This document shows positions 22,329-34,331 of a DNA stretch of 61,506 nt, piece after piece. Below the pieces are notes generated by a model, which had not been told where the DNA came from, made no database searches, and saw only the letters and a program-made list of their open reading frames with translations. A program made the position numbers and the translations under genes. The stretch's first letter is position 1. Every line of letters begins with the position of its first letter. Origin of the DNA: an uncultured beta proteobacterium (GTDB lineage: Bacteria > Pseudomonadota > Gammaproteobacteria > Burkholderiales > SG8-41); assembly GCA_903893565.1 (NCBI GenBank), contig CAITMU010000060.1, positions 1-61,506 on the forward strand. The letters are read 5' to 3'.

Positions 22329-24029
22329 TTAGGCCTTGGCTCCAGGACTCTCATTTTCTTGATCTAACACTCGATTAATTTGCCATTGCTGCAAAATAGA
22401 CAAAACATTATTCACTAACCAATACAACACCAAGCCTGAAGGGAAAAAGAAAAAGAAGATACTAAAAGCAATCGGCATGATTTTCATCATTTTTGCTTGC
22501 AAAGGATCTGGTGGCTCGGGATTTAACTTCGTTTGAATAATCATCGAGGCGCCCATGAGTATGGGAAGAATATAAAACGGATCTTTTGCAGAAAGATCAG
22601 TAATCCAACCATAAAAAGGGGCATGTCTTAATTCTACTGCTGCTAAGATGGTCCAATAAAGGGAAATGAAAACGGGCATTTGAACCAAAATAGGTAAACA
22701 TCCTGCCATAGGATTAACTTTTTCCTTTTGATACAACTCCATAATCGCTTTTTGTTGACGCTGGCGATCATCGGCATAACGCTCTTTAATTTGTTGCATT
22801 TTAGGCGTGATTTTTTTCATCTTGGCCATTGCACGATAACTGGCTTGTTGCAAAGGAAAAAACATGGCCTTGAGTAAGACTGTTAATAAAATAATCGCGA
22901 TGCCCCAATTACCCACCCAGCCATGGATCCAAGTCAAGACCATAAACAAGGGAACAGCAATGACGGTTAAAATACCAAAATCAACCACCAGTTCAAATCC
23001 TGGGGCTAGTTTTTCTAATAACTTACTATCACTCGGTCCGGCATATAAAGGCGATCCAATAAACGCTTTTTTTCCTGGTTCAATGGTTTGTCCTGTCAAA
23101 ATAGTACCGGCAGAATACAATTCCGGGCCCAGTTTTTTGGTATAAAACTCTCTACGCATTTTTTCAGGGGGTAAAAATGCGCTAACGAAATAATGTTGAA
23201 TAATAGCGACCCAACCATGATCGATAATTGACTTGTTGAATGACAATTTATCGCCATCAACATTTTCAAAAGAAACTTTCTTAAATTTGTCTTGTTGCGT
23301 GTAAACAGCTAAACCCGTGTAGGTGGGTAACATGGCTGACTCGCCTTCAGGGGGAGTTTTATCTCTGACCAGTTGAAAATAGGCGTGGGGTTGAAAGGCT
23401 TGTGTGGAGTTGTTTTCAATTTCATAACCAACATCGATCACATAACTACCGCGACTAAACTTATATACTTGGTTGACTTTGATACCATTCGATTCTGGTG
23501 ACTCGAGTTTTATTTCTAGTGTTTTTTGATCATTAGTTAATCGGTAGACTAACGATTGGCTCGTATAACGGGCTCTATGATTAGGCAAATCTTTGCCAAT
23601 CAATCCCGATTGGCTCACATAAAGCTCATTGCCTCCCGAACGAAATAAGACAAAATTTTTCGATTTATCATCGGTTCCTTTATGGTTTTTAAATTCTAGG
23701 TGGCGAATATCGCCTCCCATAGTACTAATTTCAGCTAACAAAATATCCGTTTCAACCTTTATGGTTTCACCGCCATTTTGAATGGCGCTTATTTTGCTTT
23801 CATTATTGCTGGCAGGCACCAACCCAACTGGAGCGCTCTGAGTATTAGAATTACTTACATCCTTTTGAGGCGTAGGAATTTCAGCATTGGATGAAGCGGG
23901 ACTACTTTTCCCAGCAATGGCCACACTCGCAACACTCGTGTTCGGTTTTTGATCTCTTTGCCATGCATCAAACAACATGAAGGTCGAAAAAATGAATACA
24001 AAGAAAAGTATCAACTTTTGGTTATTCAT
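22329..24029 (-). CDS. yidC: Membrane protein insertase YidC (Oxa1 family)
   Basis: About 566 aa from the ATG at 24029. The frame extends to a TTG at 24047, but MNNQKLILFFVF is the usual start. An N-terminal membrane anchor is followed by a low-complexity linker and the large periplasmic domain of Gram-negative YidC. The conserved insertase core has membrane segments around GNWGIAIILLTVLLKAMFFPL, the amphipathic MAKMKKITPKMQQIKERY with its cytoplasmic coiled coil, and NPMAGCLPILVQMPVFISLY. It inserts and folds inner-membrane proteins, including ATP synthase c subunit. The gap to rnpA is 40 bp from this start, with no room for yidD. Confidence 0.97.
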   Translation of the reverse strand: MNNQKLILFFVFIFSTFMLFDAWQRDQKPNTSVASVAIAGKSSPASSNAEIPTPQKDVSNSNTQSAPVGLVPASNNESKISAIQNGGETIKVETDILLAEISTMGGDIRHLEFKNHKGTDDKSKNFVLFRSGGNELYVSQSGLIGKDLPNHRARYTSQSLVYRLTNDQKTLEIKLESPESNGIKVNQVYKFSRGSYVIDVGYEIENNSTQAFQPHAYFQLVRDKTPPEGESAMLPTYTGLAVYTQQDKFKKVSFENVDGDKLSFNKSIIDHGWVAIIQHYFVSAFLPPEKMRREFYTKKLGPELYSAGTILTGQTIEPGKKAFIGSPLYAGPSDSKLLEKLAPGFELVVDFGILTVIAVPLFMVLTWIHGWVGNWGIAIILLTVLLKAMFFPLQQASYRAMAKMKKITPKMQQIKERYADDRQRQQKAIMELYQKEKVNPMAGCLPILVQMPVFISLYWTILAAVELRHAPFYGWITDLSAKDPFYILPILMGASMIIQTKLNPEPPDPLQAKMMKIMPIAFSIFFFFFPSGLVLYWLVNNVLSILQQWQINRVLDQENESPGAKA

Positions 24030-24069
24030 CAAGGGGCTCTTTAGCAATATCTGTTATGGGGATGGGTAA

Positions 24070-24468
24070 TCAGGGTTTCTTGTTGGAACGAAAACGAATC
24101 ATAAATTGATTAAGTAAACCATATAATTCTTCACGAATCGACTCATTGGTTTCTTTACGAAGAGACGTTTTCTGCAAGATTACGAGATCGACACAAGGTA
24201 ACTTATCTCTCATATCGTGAAAAACAGACCGGGTTAACCGTTTAGAACGATTGCGATCAACGGCTCTTGGGGAAGCTTTGCGGCTAGAAATTAAACCTAA
24301 ACGCGCAGCAGAACCAGAAAAAGGCTGCGACATTAAAAAAAAATTTTTGGTACTCAAGCGTCCACGAGCAGATAAAACGGAACGAAACTCTTCTGCTCGG
24401 GTTAATTTAAGCGGATGCGGTGCTGCAACAGGAAAATATCGATTAGCGGTTACAGGGGGGGTTGTCAC
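24070..24468 (-). CDS. rnpA: Ribonuclease P protein component
   Basis: 132 aa with a GTG start. Small basic protein that supports the RNase P RNA in tRNA 5' maturation. The RNR signature is seen as SPRAVDRNRSKRLTRSVFHD, preceded by ARLGLISSRKA and followed by CVDLVILQK. The N-terminus is less conserved and its start not certain. It lies 48 bp downstream of rpmH in the universal rpmH-rnpA order. Confidence 0.95.
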   Translation of the reverse strand: MTTPPVTANRYFPVAAPHPLKLTRAEEFRSVLSARGRLSTKNFFLMSQPFSGSAARLGLISSRKASPRAVDRNRSKRLTRSVFHDMRDKLPCVDLVILQKTSLRKETNESIREELYGLLNQFMIRFRSNKKP

Positions 24469-24516
24469 AAAAATATTTAATTTTAATAACCCAGTTCCTC
24501 ACCGACAGCCAGAGAT

Positions 24517-24651
24517 TTAAGCCGATAAAACGGCACGACCTTTTGCACGACGCGCACGTATAACGGCCCTTCCTCCACGCGTTTTCATACGCGCACGAAA
24601 ACCATGTGTTCTTGCACGACTTATTTTTGAGGGTTGAAATGTTCTTTTCAT
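24517..24651 (-). CDS. rpmH: 50S ribosomal protein L34
   Basis: 44 aa. The complement reads [18 protein letters not shown], continues with [20 protein letters not shown] and ends in RAVLSA then TAA, a complete match to the L34 pattern. It is preceded by a near-consensus promoter and followed by rnpA. It diverges from dnaA across the 365-bp gap, as in most proteobacteria. Confidence 0.98.
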   Translation of the reverse strand: MKRTFQPSKISRARTHGFRARMKTRGGRAVIRARRAKGRAVLSA

Positions 24652-24697
24652 GGCGAGTACTTCCTAATCAAGGACTTATGTCCGGATAAAACCCAAT

Positions 24698-24727
24698 ATT
24701 ACACCGCAAAACGCCCATCATTGTCAA
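24698..24727 (-). promoter_or_regulatory. Sigma70 promoter of rpmH-rnpA-yidC-mnmE
   Basis: On the minus strand: -35 TTGACA (24722-24727, perfect), an 18-bp spacer, -10 TGTAAT (24698-24703, 5/6). It is 47 bp upstream of the rpmH ATG. Confidence 0.72.
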
Positions 24728-24789
24728 TGTTTAAATACAACCACAACAAAAACCCCCATCTAACGAAAGAAAAATTTCTTTTTTTTCCT

Positions 24790-24798
24790 TGTGGATAA
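24790..24798 (-). promoter_or_regulatory. DnaA box (perfect)
   Basis: TGTGGATAA on the plus strand, i.e. TTATCCACA on the minus strand; 9/9 to the consensus. Located between rpmH and dnaA next to an AT-rich tract, where it could serve initiation and/or dnaA autoregulation. Confidence 0.75.
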
Positions 24799-25016
24799 CT
24801 TGATAAAAAACCCGTAAAATAGTGCAAAAGATGGCAACAAAATATTTAAGCTAAATAAGCATTTAGTCAATTATTAAGATTTTCCTTATTGACAAATAAA
24901 AGAGATAGCTCATCCTCAAAAAGCTTCTTAAAGTCGCCTTCATTTTTTTTCTAAACGTCCCCCTACCCCCTTTCACCTCTGCTTTTTTTGCAAACAACCA
25001 AAGCCTGCCATAAACA

Positions 25017-26381
25017 ATGACTCCTTTTTGGCAACACTGCCTGGACGAATTCGAAAAAGAGCTTCCAGCCCAACAATTCATTACTTGGATAAAGCCTTTA
25101 TTAGTAGAACAAGATGGGGACAATACGCTATCCGTTATTGCCCCAAACCGGTTTGTCTTACAATGGGTAAAAGATAAATTTATCTCACGAATTCAAGAGC
25201 TTGGAAAAAATTACTTCTCCCAGGCCATCGTTATTCAATTAATTTTAGAAGAGCAAAAAACAACATCGGCCGAAAAAAAGCTCCCCGTTAACTCCGTAAT
25301 TTCGAAGCTTAAGCAAAACTTATCCACTCAGAAAGTATCAGAAGCTTCGCCAACAAAGAACGCTTCGCGATTAAATCCAGAATTCACCTTCGATAGCTTT
25401 GTAACAGGAAAGGCTAACGAATTAGCGCGAGCAGCAGCCAAACAAGTTTCTGAACGGCCTGCAACCGCCTATAACCCATTATTTATATACGGGGGCGTTG
25501 GCTTAGGCAAAACCCACCTCGCACACGCAATCGGAAATTATTTCCGTACGAATAATCCAACAGGAAAAGTACGCTACATACACGCAGAACAATATGTGTC
25601 CGATGTCGTAAGAGCCTACCAACACAAAGCCTTTGATGATTTTAAACGCTACTACCACACATTAGATATTTTACTCATTGATGACATACAATTTTTTAGT
25701 GGGAAAAACAGGACACAAGAAGAATTTTTCTATGCTTTTAATGCATTAATCGAATCCCATAAACAAGTCGTAATTACCTGTGACACCTATCCTAAAGAAA
25801 TATCGGGCATGGAAAACCGCCTCATTTCTCGCTTTGGTTGGGGATTGACCGTAGCGGTTGAGCCTCCGGAGTTGGAAATGCGCGTTGCCATTATCATGAA
25901 AAAAGCAGAAGTAGAATCCATTATATTGCCAGAAGACGTTGCCTTTTTTCTGGCGCAACATATTCAGTCCAATGTTAGAGAACTAGAGGGGGGATTAAAA
26001 AGAGTACTCGCATATTCCCGATTTACTGGATTAGAGCTCACATTAGACTTATGTCGCGACGCCCTTAAGGATTTATTATCAGTCCAAAATAGACAAATTT
26101 CGATAGAAAATATCCAAAAAACCGTTGCTGATTACTATAAGATCAAGGTTTCAGAGATGTACTCGAAAAAAAGGACACGTAATTTAGCAAGGCCCCGCCA
26201 AGTCGCCATGTCTTTAGCAAAGGAACTGACACAGTTAAGTTTGCCCGATATAGGAGATGCGTTTGGCGGCAGAGACCATACAACCGTTTTGCATGCCTGC
26301 AGGAAAATAAAAGAATTGAAGCAAAGCAATATAGAGATAGAAAAAGACTTCTCGGCCCTTTTGAAAATACTGCGTTGTTAA
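25017..26381 (+). CDS. dnaA: Chromosomal replication initiator DnaA
   Basis: 454 aa. Domain I ([21 protein letters not shown]) for oligomerisation, a short linker, the AAA+ domain with Walker [14 protein letters not shown] and Walker [10 protein letters not shown], and the C-terminal DNA-binding domain with the signature [15 protein letters not shown] that reads DnaA boxes. Full length. First gene of the dnaA-dnaN-gyrB run. Confidence 0.99.
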   Translation: MTPFWQHCLDEFEKELPAQQFITWIKPLLVEQDGDNTLSVIAPNRFVLQWVKDKFISRIQELGKNYFSQAIVIQLILEEQKTTSAEKKLPVNSVISKLKQNLSTQKVSEASPTKNASRLNPEFTFDSFVTGKANELARAAAKQVSERPATAYNPLFIYGGVGLGKTHLAHAIGNYFRTNNPTGKVRYIHAEQYVSDVVRAYQHKAFDDFKRYYHTLDILLIDDIQFFSGKNRTQEEFFYAFNALIESHKQVVITCDTYPKEISGMENRLISRFGWGLTVAVEPPELEMRVAIIMKKAEVESIILPEDVAFFLAQHIQSNVRELEGGLKRVLAYSRFTGLELTLDLCRDALKDLLSVQNRQISIENIQKTVADYYKIKVSEMYSKKRTRNLARPRQVAMSLAKELTQLSLPDIGDAFGGRDHTTVLHACRKIKELKQSNIEIEKDFSALLKILRC

Positions 26382-26397
26382 CAACCATTGGAAGAAT

Positions 26398-26406
26398 TGT
26401 GGATAA
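26398..26406 (-). promoter_or_regulatory. DnaA box in the dnaA-dnaN gap (perfect)
   Basis: TGTGGATAA, 9/9 on the minus strand, 16 bp after the dnaA stop. The 189-bp gap also has TTATCAACA (26520-26528, 8/9) and is AT-rich, so it is a second candidate origin element or a dnaN control site. Confidence 0.7.
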
Positions 26407-26570
26407 CTCAGCATTATTAAACATTTAGAAAAAACATTCACACTCAATCCCACCATTCAACCGTTGTTATACAGCGCAATATTTCTAAACAAAACATTGA
26501 AAATTAAGAACATTTAGACTTATCAACAGAAAACGATGTGCATTATTAGTCTTATTAAAGAGTATTTATT

Positions 26571-27680
26571 ATGAAACTATTAGAAATCAGTAGAGATGAA
26601 TTGTTAATACCTTTGCAAGCAGTCACGGGTATTGTAGAAAAAAGACATACATTACCCATCCTCTCAAATGTTCTCATTGAAAGAGAGAACAATAAAGTAC
26701 ACTTAATTGCTACTGATTTAGAAATTCAAATAACAACGACAAGAGAAACTAAAACAAGCACAACAGAAAAACAGTCTCTAACCGTATCAGCAAAAAAATT
26801 ACAAGATATTTTAAGAGCGTTACCAGAAGCTACAACTACAACACTTAACCTACAAGTAAATAAATTACAAGTCAAAGCAGGAAAAAGCCGATTTAATTTA
26901 CAGACGATGCCATTTGAAGGATTTCCGCGAATGGCCATTAGTGGGGCATTAATAACAAAAATAAGCTTAACGCAAAAAAAACTACAAGATTTATTAACGT
27001 TAGTTCAATTTGCTATGGCACAACAAGATATTCGATACTATTTAAATGGCTTACTAATTGTTATTGAAGAAAATAAAATAAAAGTCATAGCAACAGATGG
27101 GCACCGTTTAAGCTTTGCACAAGAAACACTTAATCAACAATACGAAAAAATAGAAGTAATATTACCCAGAAAAGCTATTTTAGAGTTATCTAAACAACTC
27201 ACCGCGTCAGAAGAACCCATTGACATTGAAATATACCCAAAACAAGTAAAATTTATATATTCAAATAGTGAATTAATTACAAAAGTAATAGAAGGAAAAT
27301 TTCCGGATTACAACCGGGTCATACCATTAAATTATGACAAAAAAATAAAATTGAAAAGGGAAGATTTATTACATTCCTTACAAAGAGCTGCAATTCTATC
27401 GAATGAAAAATTTCGTGGAGTTCGTTGGCTTATTACAGAAAATACATTAGCCATATCATGCAATAACAATGAACAAGAAGACTCACAAGAAGAAATTGAA
27501 GTTAATTACACAGATGAATTACTTGATATGGGATTTAACATTACTTACTTACTCGATTTTCTGAATAATGTACACGAAGAAATTTTGGAATGTACTTTTG
27601 GTAGCTCGAGTAGCAGTATGTTAATAACCATTCCAGGCAAAGAAGATTTTCGATATGTTGTCATGCCAATGAAAATTTAA
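26571..27680 (+). CDS. dnaN: DNA polymerase III beta subunit (sliding clamp)
   Basis: 369 aa. Three repeated clamp folds; the N-terminus MKLLEISRDELLIPLQAVTGIVEKRHTLPILSN in two conserved blocks and the C-terminal FRYVVMPMKI are diagnostic. It encircles DNA and tethers polymerase III. Codon choice is strikingly AT-rich, with many AGA, ATA, TTA and AAA codons, compared with the glycolytic genes further right. Confidence 0.99.
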   Translation: MKLLEISRDELLIPLQAVTGIVEKRHTLPILSNVLIERENNKVHLIATDLEIQITTTRETKTSTTEKQSLTVSAKKLQDILRALPEATTTTLNLQVNKLQVKAGKSRFNLQTMPFEGFPRMAISGALITKISLTQKKLQDLLTLVQFAMAQQDIRYYLNGLLIVIEENKIKVIATDGHRLSFAQETLNQQYEKIEVILPRKAILELSKQLTASEEPIDIEIYPKQVKFIYSNSELITKVIEGKFPDYNRVIPLNYDKKIKLKREDLLHSLQRAAILSNEKFRGVRWLITENTLAISCNNNEQEDSQEEIEVNYTDELLDMGFNITYLLDFLNNVHEEILECTFGSSSSSMLITIPGKEDFRYVVMPMKI

Positions 27681-27712
27681 AACTTTTAAAATCGTTTTAA
27701 AAAATATTTTAA

Positions 27713-30166
<2,454 letters not shown>

Positions 30167-30172
30167 TCTTCA

Positions 30173-30595
30173 TTAACTATGAATTGGCTCAAGGGGTAGC
30201 TGTGCCAACTCAATTAAACACCCTTCCGTTCCTGCGGGATCAAGAAAAGCGATTCGTGATCCTGCGTGACCAGGACGAGCGATGTTATCAAGTAGAGCAA
30301 CCCCTTTTGCCTTTAGCTCAGCAATGGCCTCGTCAATATTTTCTACCTCAAAACAAATATGATTAATTCCCCCTTTGCCCTCAGCAATCATTTTAGCGTG
30401 TTTGCTATCTGGTGTTGTACCCGAAATTAACTCCACCATAGATTCACCTATTGGATAAAGTGCTAACTTGACCGGGCGAACGGGATTCGTCTCAACACCA
30501 CCGAGTTTAATACCAAAGCAATCTTCCCAAAGAGTGCGACTGGCATCGACATCTTTGACTAAAATACCAACATGTTCAATGCGTTTTATTTTCAT
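30173..30595 (-). CDS. VOC-superfamily protein, methylmalonyl-CoA epimerase-like
   Basis: 140 aa glyoxalase/VOC fold made of two beta-alpha-beta-beta-beta modules (RIEHVGILVKDVDAS ... GGINHICFEVENIDEA). It most resembles methylmalonyl-CoA epimerase in layout (GHAGSRIAFLDP, then CLIEL). The expected metal ligands His-8, His-79 and Glu-129 are present, but the position of the usual glutamine ligand appears to hold Arg-40 (by-eye alignment). Epimerase activity is therefore uncertain; a related lyase or isomerase is possible. A strong Shine-Dalgarno (AAAGGGG) precedes the ATG. It lies 20 bp downstream of the ornithine-cyclodeaminase-like gene, probably in one operon. Confidence 0.75.
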   Translation of the reverse strand: MKIKRIEHVGILVKDVDASRTLWEDCFGIKLGGVETNPVRPVKLALYPIGESMVELISGTTPDSKHAKMIAEGKGGINHICFEVENIDEAIAELKAKGVALLDNIARPGHAGSRIAFLDPAGTEGCLIELAQLPLEPIHS

Positions 30596-30615
30596 AAAAA
30601 TCCCCTTTAAACGAT

Positions 30616-31713
30616 TTAATTTCTAATATCTTGTAAAAACCACTCATTCGGTAATTCGTGACCCAAGCCAGCAGCTTTTGCTTTACGAAAAACAAGCGCA
30701 CCAACAGAGGAAAATTGGACCCCCCAATTACCAATGGTTCGATAATGAGTAATTTGATCAGGATGAGTTCTACCCGCGGATTTTCCTGATAATACATCTG
30801 TGTAAACAGGCCATTGATTTAGTTTAAGATTTTTTGTGGCTCGGGGAAGCCTTTTTTGTTGCTCTTTAGTTCCCATCACATAGGCCCCCAAACTACCACC
30901 AATACCGTAGCGAAAAAAATCATTTTCAGGGATCTCTAAACCTTCTTTACCTTGTTGAACTTTGATATCGAATAAAGAGGCTACTTCAGAAGAAATTTCA
31001 TGAGGACTCAAATTAACCACGTGCATTCCAGGCTCAAGCCAAGACGACTCAATGGTGGGTTTTATACTATCCGTACAGGTCGATAAAATATCAACCCCTT
31101 TTACCGCTTTTTCTGGTGAATCAACCGCAATCACCTCTATGGATAAGGATTGAGACATTTCACGAGCAAATTGCTCACGACGTACAACATTACGGCTGAA
31201 AACTTTGACTTTTTTAATGGGGCGTACAACACAATAAGCTTCTAAAAAAGTTCGCGCCATTCCACCAGATCCAATCATTCCAACGACTTGAGCATCTTCA
31301 CGTGCTAATAAACGAGTACCAATGCCTGCAGCACCCCCAACGCGCATATGTTGTAGATGTCCATCATTTAATAAGGCTAAGGGTTCACCATTAGCGGTGC
31401 TGTAAAGAAATACTAACCCACAAAAAGTACCGGGTTTAACGCAATACTTCGATTCAGAAATGCTGCCATCGGGATTTTGTGGCCAATGAACAATATCAGA
31501 TTTTAATCTGACGGCTAAAACACCATCACTGGCCCCCTCAACAGAACCAAAACGATAGTAGCCATCGTCCCTCTCACAAGGCACATAGGTATCTATGCGG
31601 GGACGAAAGATGGCAGTCCCATTTAATAATCCCTTAAAAGCCGATTCCTGCGCTTCAATGCATTCGCGCATCGTAAGGGTTTTAGCAACCACATCATTAT
31701 TAATTAGTAGCAT
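30616..31713 (-). CDS. Ornithine cyclodeaminase / mu-crystallin family protein
   Basis: 365 aa NAD(P)-dependent enzyme. Dimerisation and substrate domain with VRLKSD (Lys-71) and QHMRVGGAAG (Arg-124), then a Rossmann fold with MIGSGGMAR (about 146-154) followed by VKVFSRN. Family members catalyse ornithine cyclodeamination, ketimine reduction or alanine dehydrogenation, so the substrate cannot be read from sequence. This variant is longer than classical ornithine cyclodeaminase (around 315-350 aa), with an extra stretch around residues 75-95. It is 20 bp after topB and before the VOC gene; pairing of the two suggests a small catabolic unit (inference). Confidence 0.85.
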   Translation of the reverse strand: MLLINNDVVAKTLTMRECIEAQESAFKGLLNGTAIFRPRIDTYVPCERDDGYYRFGSVEGASDGVLAVRLKSDIVHWPQNPDGSISESKYCVKPGTFCGLVFLYSTANGEPLALLNDGHLQHMRVGGAAGIGTRLLAREDAQVVGMIGSGGMARTFLEAYCVVRPIKKVKVFSRNVVRREQFAREMSQSLSIEVIAVDSPEKAVKGVDILSTCTDSIKPTIESSWLEPGMHVVNLSPHEISSEVASLFDIKVQQGKEGLEIPENDFFRYGIGGSLGAYVMGTKEQQKRLPRATKNLKLNQWPVYTDVLSGKSAGRTHPDQITHYRTIGNWGVQFSSVGALVFRKAKAAGLGHELPNEWFLQDIRN

Positions 31714-31733
31714 AGGATCGTAATTTTATTCAT

Positions 31734-34331
31734 TTAAATCTTAGTTTTTTTTACAACTGTTTTTCTTGCCACTTTTTTCTTGCTGGATTTTAGGGGTTTT
31801 ATTATTTTTTCACTAATAATATCATCGGCGGCAATTTTGGCAATTGTGGTTTTTTTAATAGCACCCACTTTAGCTTCCCTAGGAGCAAACTCAAAAGAGA
31901 CTTTTCCTTCGGTATTACGTGCTAAAAAAGCAGAGAAGGGGCGTCCTTTTTTACTAATAAATTTATGTAAAAGATCCGTTTTCCCTTCGACTAATAATTT
32001 AGTAATTTGTTCGGGTTCTATCGCACGCTGAAGAATAATTTTGCCGGTTCTAAAGTCACAAGTACGAGGTTGAGCGGCCGCTTTTTCACATAAATAAGCC
32101 ATCCCATGATGAAAAACTGAATTTCCACACTTAGGGCAACTACCCAAAGAAGACTGACCAGAAAAGTCAATAGCCTCATCACTGTCTGAATTGGCTTGTC
32201 CAAAATCAAACTCAAGCTTGTTTTCTTCATTGAGTTTTATATTTGCGGCAAAGGGTCTACCCAAGCGACTACGAAAACCTTGTAAAGGGCCAATGTTTTT
32301 ATTCTCAATAAGGTCTTCAATTTCAGCGGCATCAAATTGACGACCCGCTAAAATTCTCCAAAGAAAGAATTCACAACCATCGCATTGAAACTTCTTATAA
32401 TTTTCTTTAATGGTCCCACTACAACTCGGACATTTAACCTTTAAAGTAATATAGTCGCCGGGGACCGTATCGCTTTCATAGGATTTAGCGCACTCAACAA
32501 TATGTTGAGTCATTTTAGCGATTTGATCCATAAAATGACCGCGCCCTAACCTTCCTTGTTCCATCTCTTTTAATTTAAATTCCCATTCCCCAGTCATTTC
32601 TGGAGAGGCTAACTCGGGGATATTTAAGCCCCGTAATAGCGTAATTAGAGAGAAAGCTTTAGGGGTTGCTTGTAAATCTCGGCCATTTCGTAAAATATAT
32701 TCTTCAGCCAACAGTTTTTCGATCACAACCGCTCGTGTTGCAGGAGTACCTAAACCCCGCTCTTTCATGGCGTCACGTAGATCTTCATCCTCTACTAACT
32801 TCCCAGCCCCTTCCATGGCAGAGAGTAGCGTCGCTTCATTAAAGCGTGCAGGAGGTTTGGTTTGCGTCGCAAGAAGATCGATTTGTAATGTTTTAGCCTT
32901 TTCATCTTTTTGTACGGCAACTAGGTTAGGGCTGTTTCCCTCTTCTGCAGCGACTTTTCCGTGAACAACCAACCAACCCGCATTAACCAATACTTTACCA
33001 TCGCTTTTAAACGCTTCGTTTTCGACCCGTGTAATACGGGTGGTCAGCATATATTCAGCGCTAGGGTAAAAAACAGCTAAAAATTGACGAACAACAAGGT
33101 CGTACAGCTTTTGTTCGATTTCATTTAAAGCTTTAGGGGTTTGGGTGGTGGGAATAATGGCAAAGTGATCAGAAATTTTGGCATTATTAAATATGCGTTT
33201 ATTATTTTTAACCCAACCTTCTTTTAATATTTTTTTAGCAAAGGCAGCATAGGGAGTTTCTGCCATAGCCTCTAAGGTTTCTTTAACGGTTTCCAGATAA
33301 TCTTCTGGCAAAGCCCTGGCATCCGTACGTGGATACGTTAAAACTTTATGCTTTTCGTACAATGATTGTGCTAAGGATAAGGTCGTACGGGCTGAAAAGC
33401 CAAAACGACTATTGGCTGCACGTTGTAAACTAGTCAGATCGAATAAAAGGGGTGAGGCTTGATTGGACGGCTTACTTTCTTCTTCGATAATGCCAGGTTT
33501 GCCTAGGCATTTTGTTTGAATAACTAGAGCAGCGGCTTCGTCCCAAAGTCGTTCCGCCCTTAAATCAGCATCACTTTCAGTATCTTTATCCTTTTTAGAT
33601 TTAATAAACTGCTCGTCAATCCATCTGCCGTTGTACTCTCCCTCAGCCACTTTAAACTGAGCGTGAACTTCCCAATAGTTTTTTGGGATGAAGCGTTTAA
33701 TTTTTTCTTCACGCTCAACTAAAATAGCCAATGTAGGGGTTTGAACGCGCCCAACAGGGGTTTTGTGAAAGCCGCCACTTTTAGAATTAAAAGCCGTCAT
33801 TGCCCGAGTGCCGTTAATACCCACTAACCAATCGGCTTCAGAACGACATATAGCCGCATCTGCCAAGGGCAACATCTGTGCATCACTACGCAATGATTTA
33901 AAACCATCTTTGATGGACCCGGCGGTCATAGATTGCAACCAAAGCCGCTGTATGGGTTTTTTAGTGCCAGCGTGTTGAGCAATGTAACGGAAAATGAGTT
34001 CACCTTCTCGACCCGCATCACAAGCGTTAATAATTCCTGTGACATCCTTGCGTTTAAGAAGCTTTGTTAATAATTTCAGTCTGGATTCGGTTTTCTCAAT
34101 AGGAATTAAGTCAAAGTGAGGGGGGATGACGGGTAGGTTGGCAAAAGACCATTTGCCCCGTTTGACTTCGAATTCCTCTGGAATGGCAATTTGTACCAAA
34201 TGACCAATTGCCGAAGAAAGAACATAATCATCACTCTCAAAATACTCATCATGTTTAGAAAAGCCACCTAGAACACGGGCAATGTCCGTAGCAACTGAGG
34301 GTTTTTCCGCGATAATTAATTGTTTTGACAT
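31734..34331 (-). CDS. topB: DNA topoisomerase III
   Basis: About 865 aa type IA topoisomerase that decatenates DNA through single-strand passage. The start is placed at the ATG at 34331 (MSKQLIIAEKPSVA, the TOPRIM beginning); the longer frame back to 34412 adds 27 unrelated residues. TOPRIM acidic motif DAGREGELIF; active-site tyrosine Tyr-333 in LTYPRTDAR; GRVQTPTLAIL. The C-terminal region has four-cysteine zinc-finger-like repeats (CPSCSG ... CDGC; CPKCGN ... C ... C) and a lysine-rich tail, as in Burkholderiales TopB. dprA and smg, commonly next to it, are absent here. Confidence 0.96.
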   Translation of the reverse strand: MSKQLIIAEKPSVATDIARVLGGFSKHDEYFESDDYVLSSAIGHLVQIAIPEEFEVKRGKWSFANLPVIPPHFDLIPIEKTESRLKLLTKLLKRKDVTGIINACDAGREGELIFRYIAQHAGTKKPIQRLWLQSMTAGSIKDGFKSLRSDAQMLPLADAAICRSEADWLVGINGTRAMTAFNSKSGGFHKTPVGRVQTPTLAILVEREEKIKRFIPKNYWEVHAQFKVAEGEYNGRWIDEQFIKSKKDKDTESDADLRAERLWDEAAALVIQTKCLGKPGIIEEESKPSNQASPLLFDLTSLQRAANSRFGFSARTTLSLAQSLYEKHKVLTYPRTDARALPEDYLETVKETLEAMAETPYAAFAKKILKEGWVKNNKRIFNNAKISDHFAIIPTTQTPKALNEIEQKLYDLVVRQFLAVFYPSAEYMLTTRITRVENEAFKSDGKVLVNAGWLVVHGKVAAEEGNSPNLVAVQKDEKAKTLQIDLLATQTKPPARFNEATLLSAMEGAGKLVEDEDLRDAMKERGLGTPATRAVVIEKLLAEEYILRNGRDLQATPKAFSLITLLRGLNIPELASPEMTGEWEFKLKEMEQGRLGRGHFMDQIAKMTQHIVECAKSYESDTVPGDYITLKVKCPSCSGTIKENYKKFQCDGCEFFLWRILAGRQFDAAEIEDLIENKNIGPLQGFRSRLGRPFAANIKLNEENKLEFDFGQANSDSDEAIDFSGQSSLGSCPKCGNSVFHHGMAYLCEKAAAQPRTCDFRTGKIILQRAIEPEQITKLLVEGKTDLLHKFISKKGRPFSAFLARNTEGKVSFEFAPREAKVGAIKKTTIAKIAADDIISEKIIKPLKSSKKKVARKTVVKKTKI

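Larger units (their letters stand above)
24652..25016. other. rpmH-dnaA divergent gap; candidate replication origin
   Basis: 365 bp with no gene. It holds the rpmH promoter (24698-24727), one perfect DnaA box (24790-24798), a weaker 7/9 match TCCGGATAA (24681-24689), and a very AT-rich stretch (about 24815-24915) that could unwind. A perfect -35 hexamer TTGACA (24889-24894) faces dnaA, but no good -10 follows at normal spacing. Gene orientation flips across this gap. One strong box is few for an origin, so the dnaA-dnaN gap and the near-match inside dnaA (TTATCCACT, 25320-25328) may take part. Confidence 0.55.
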
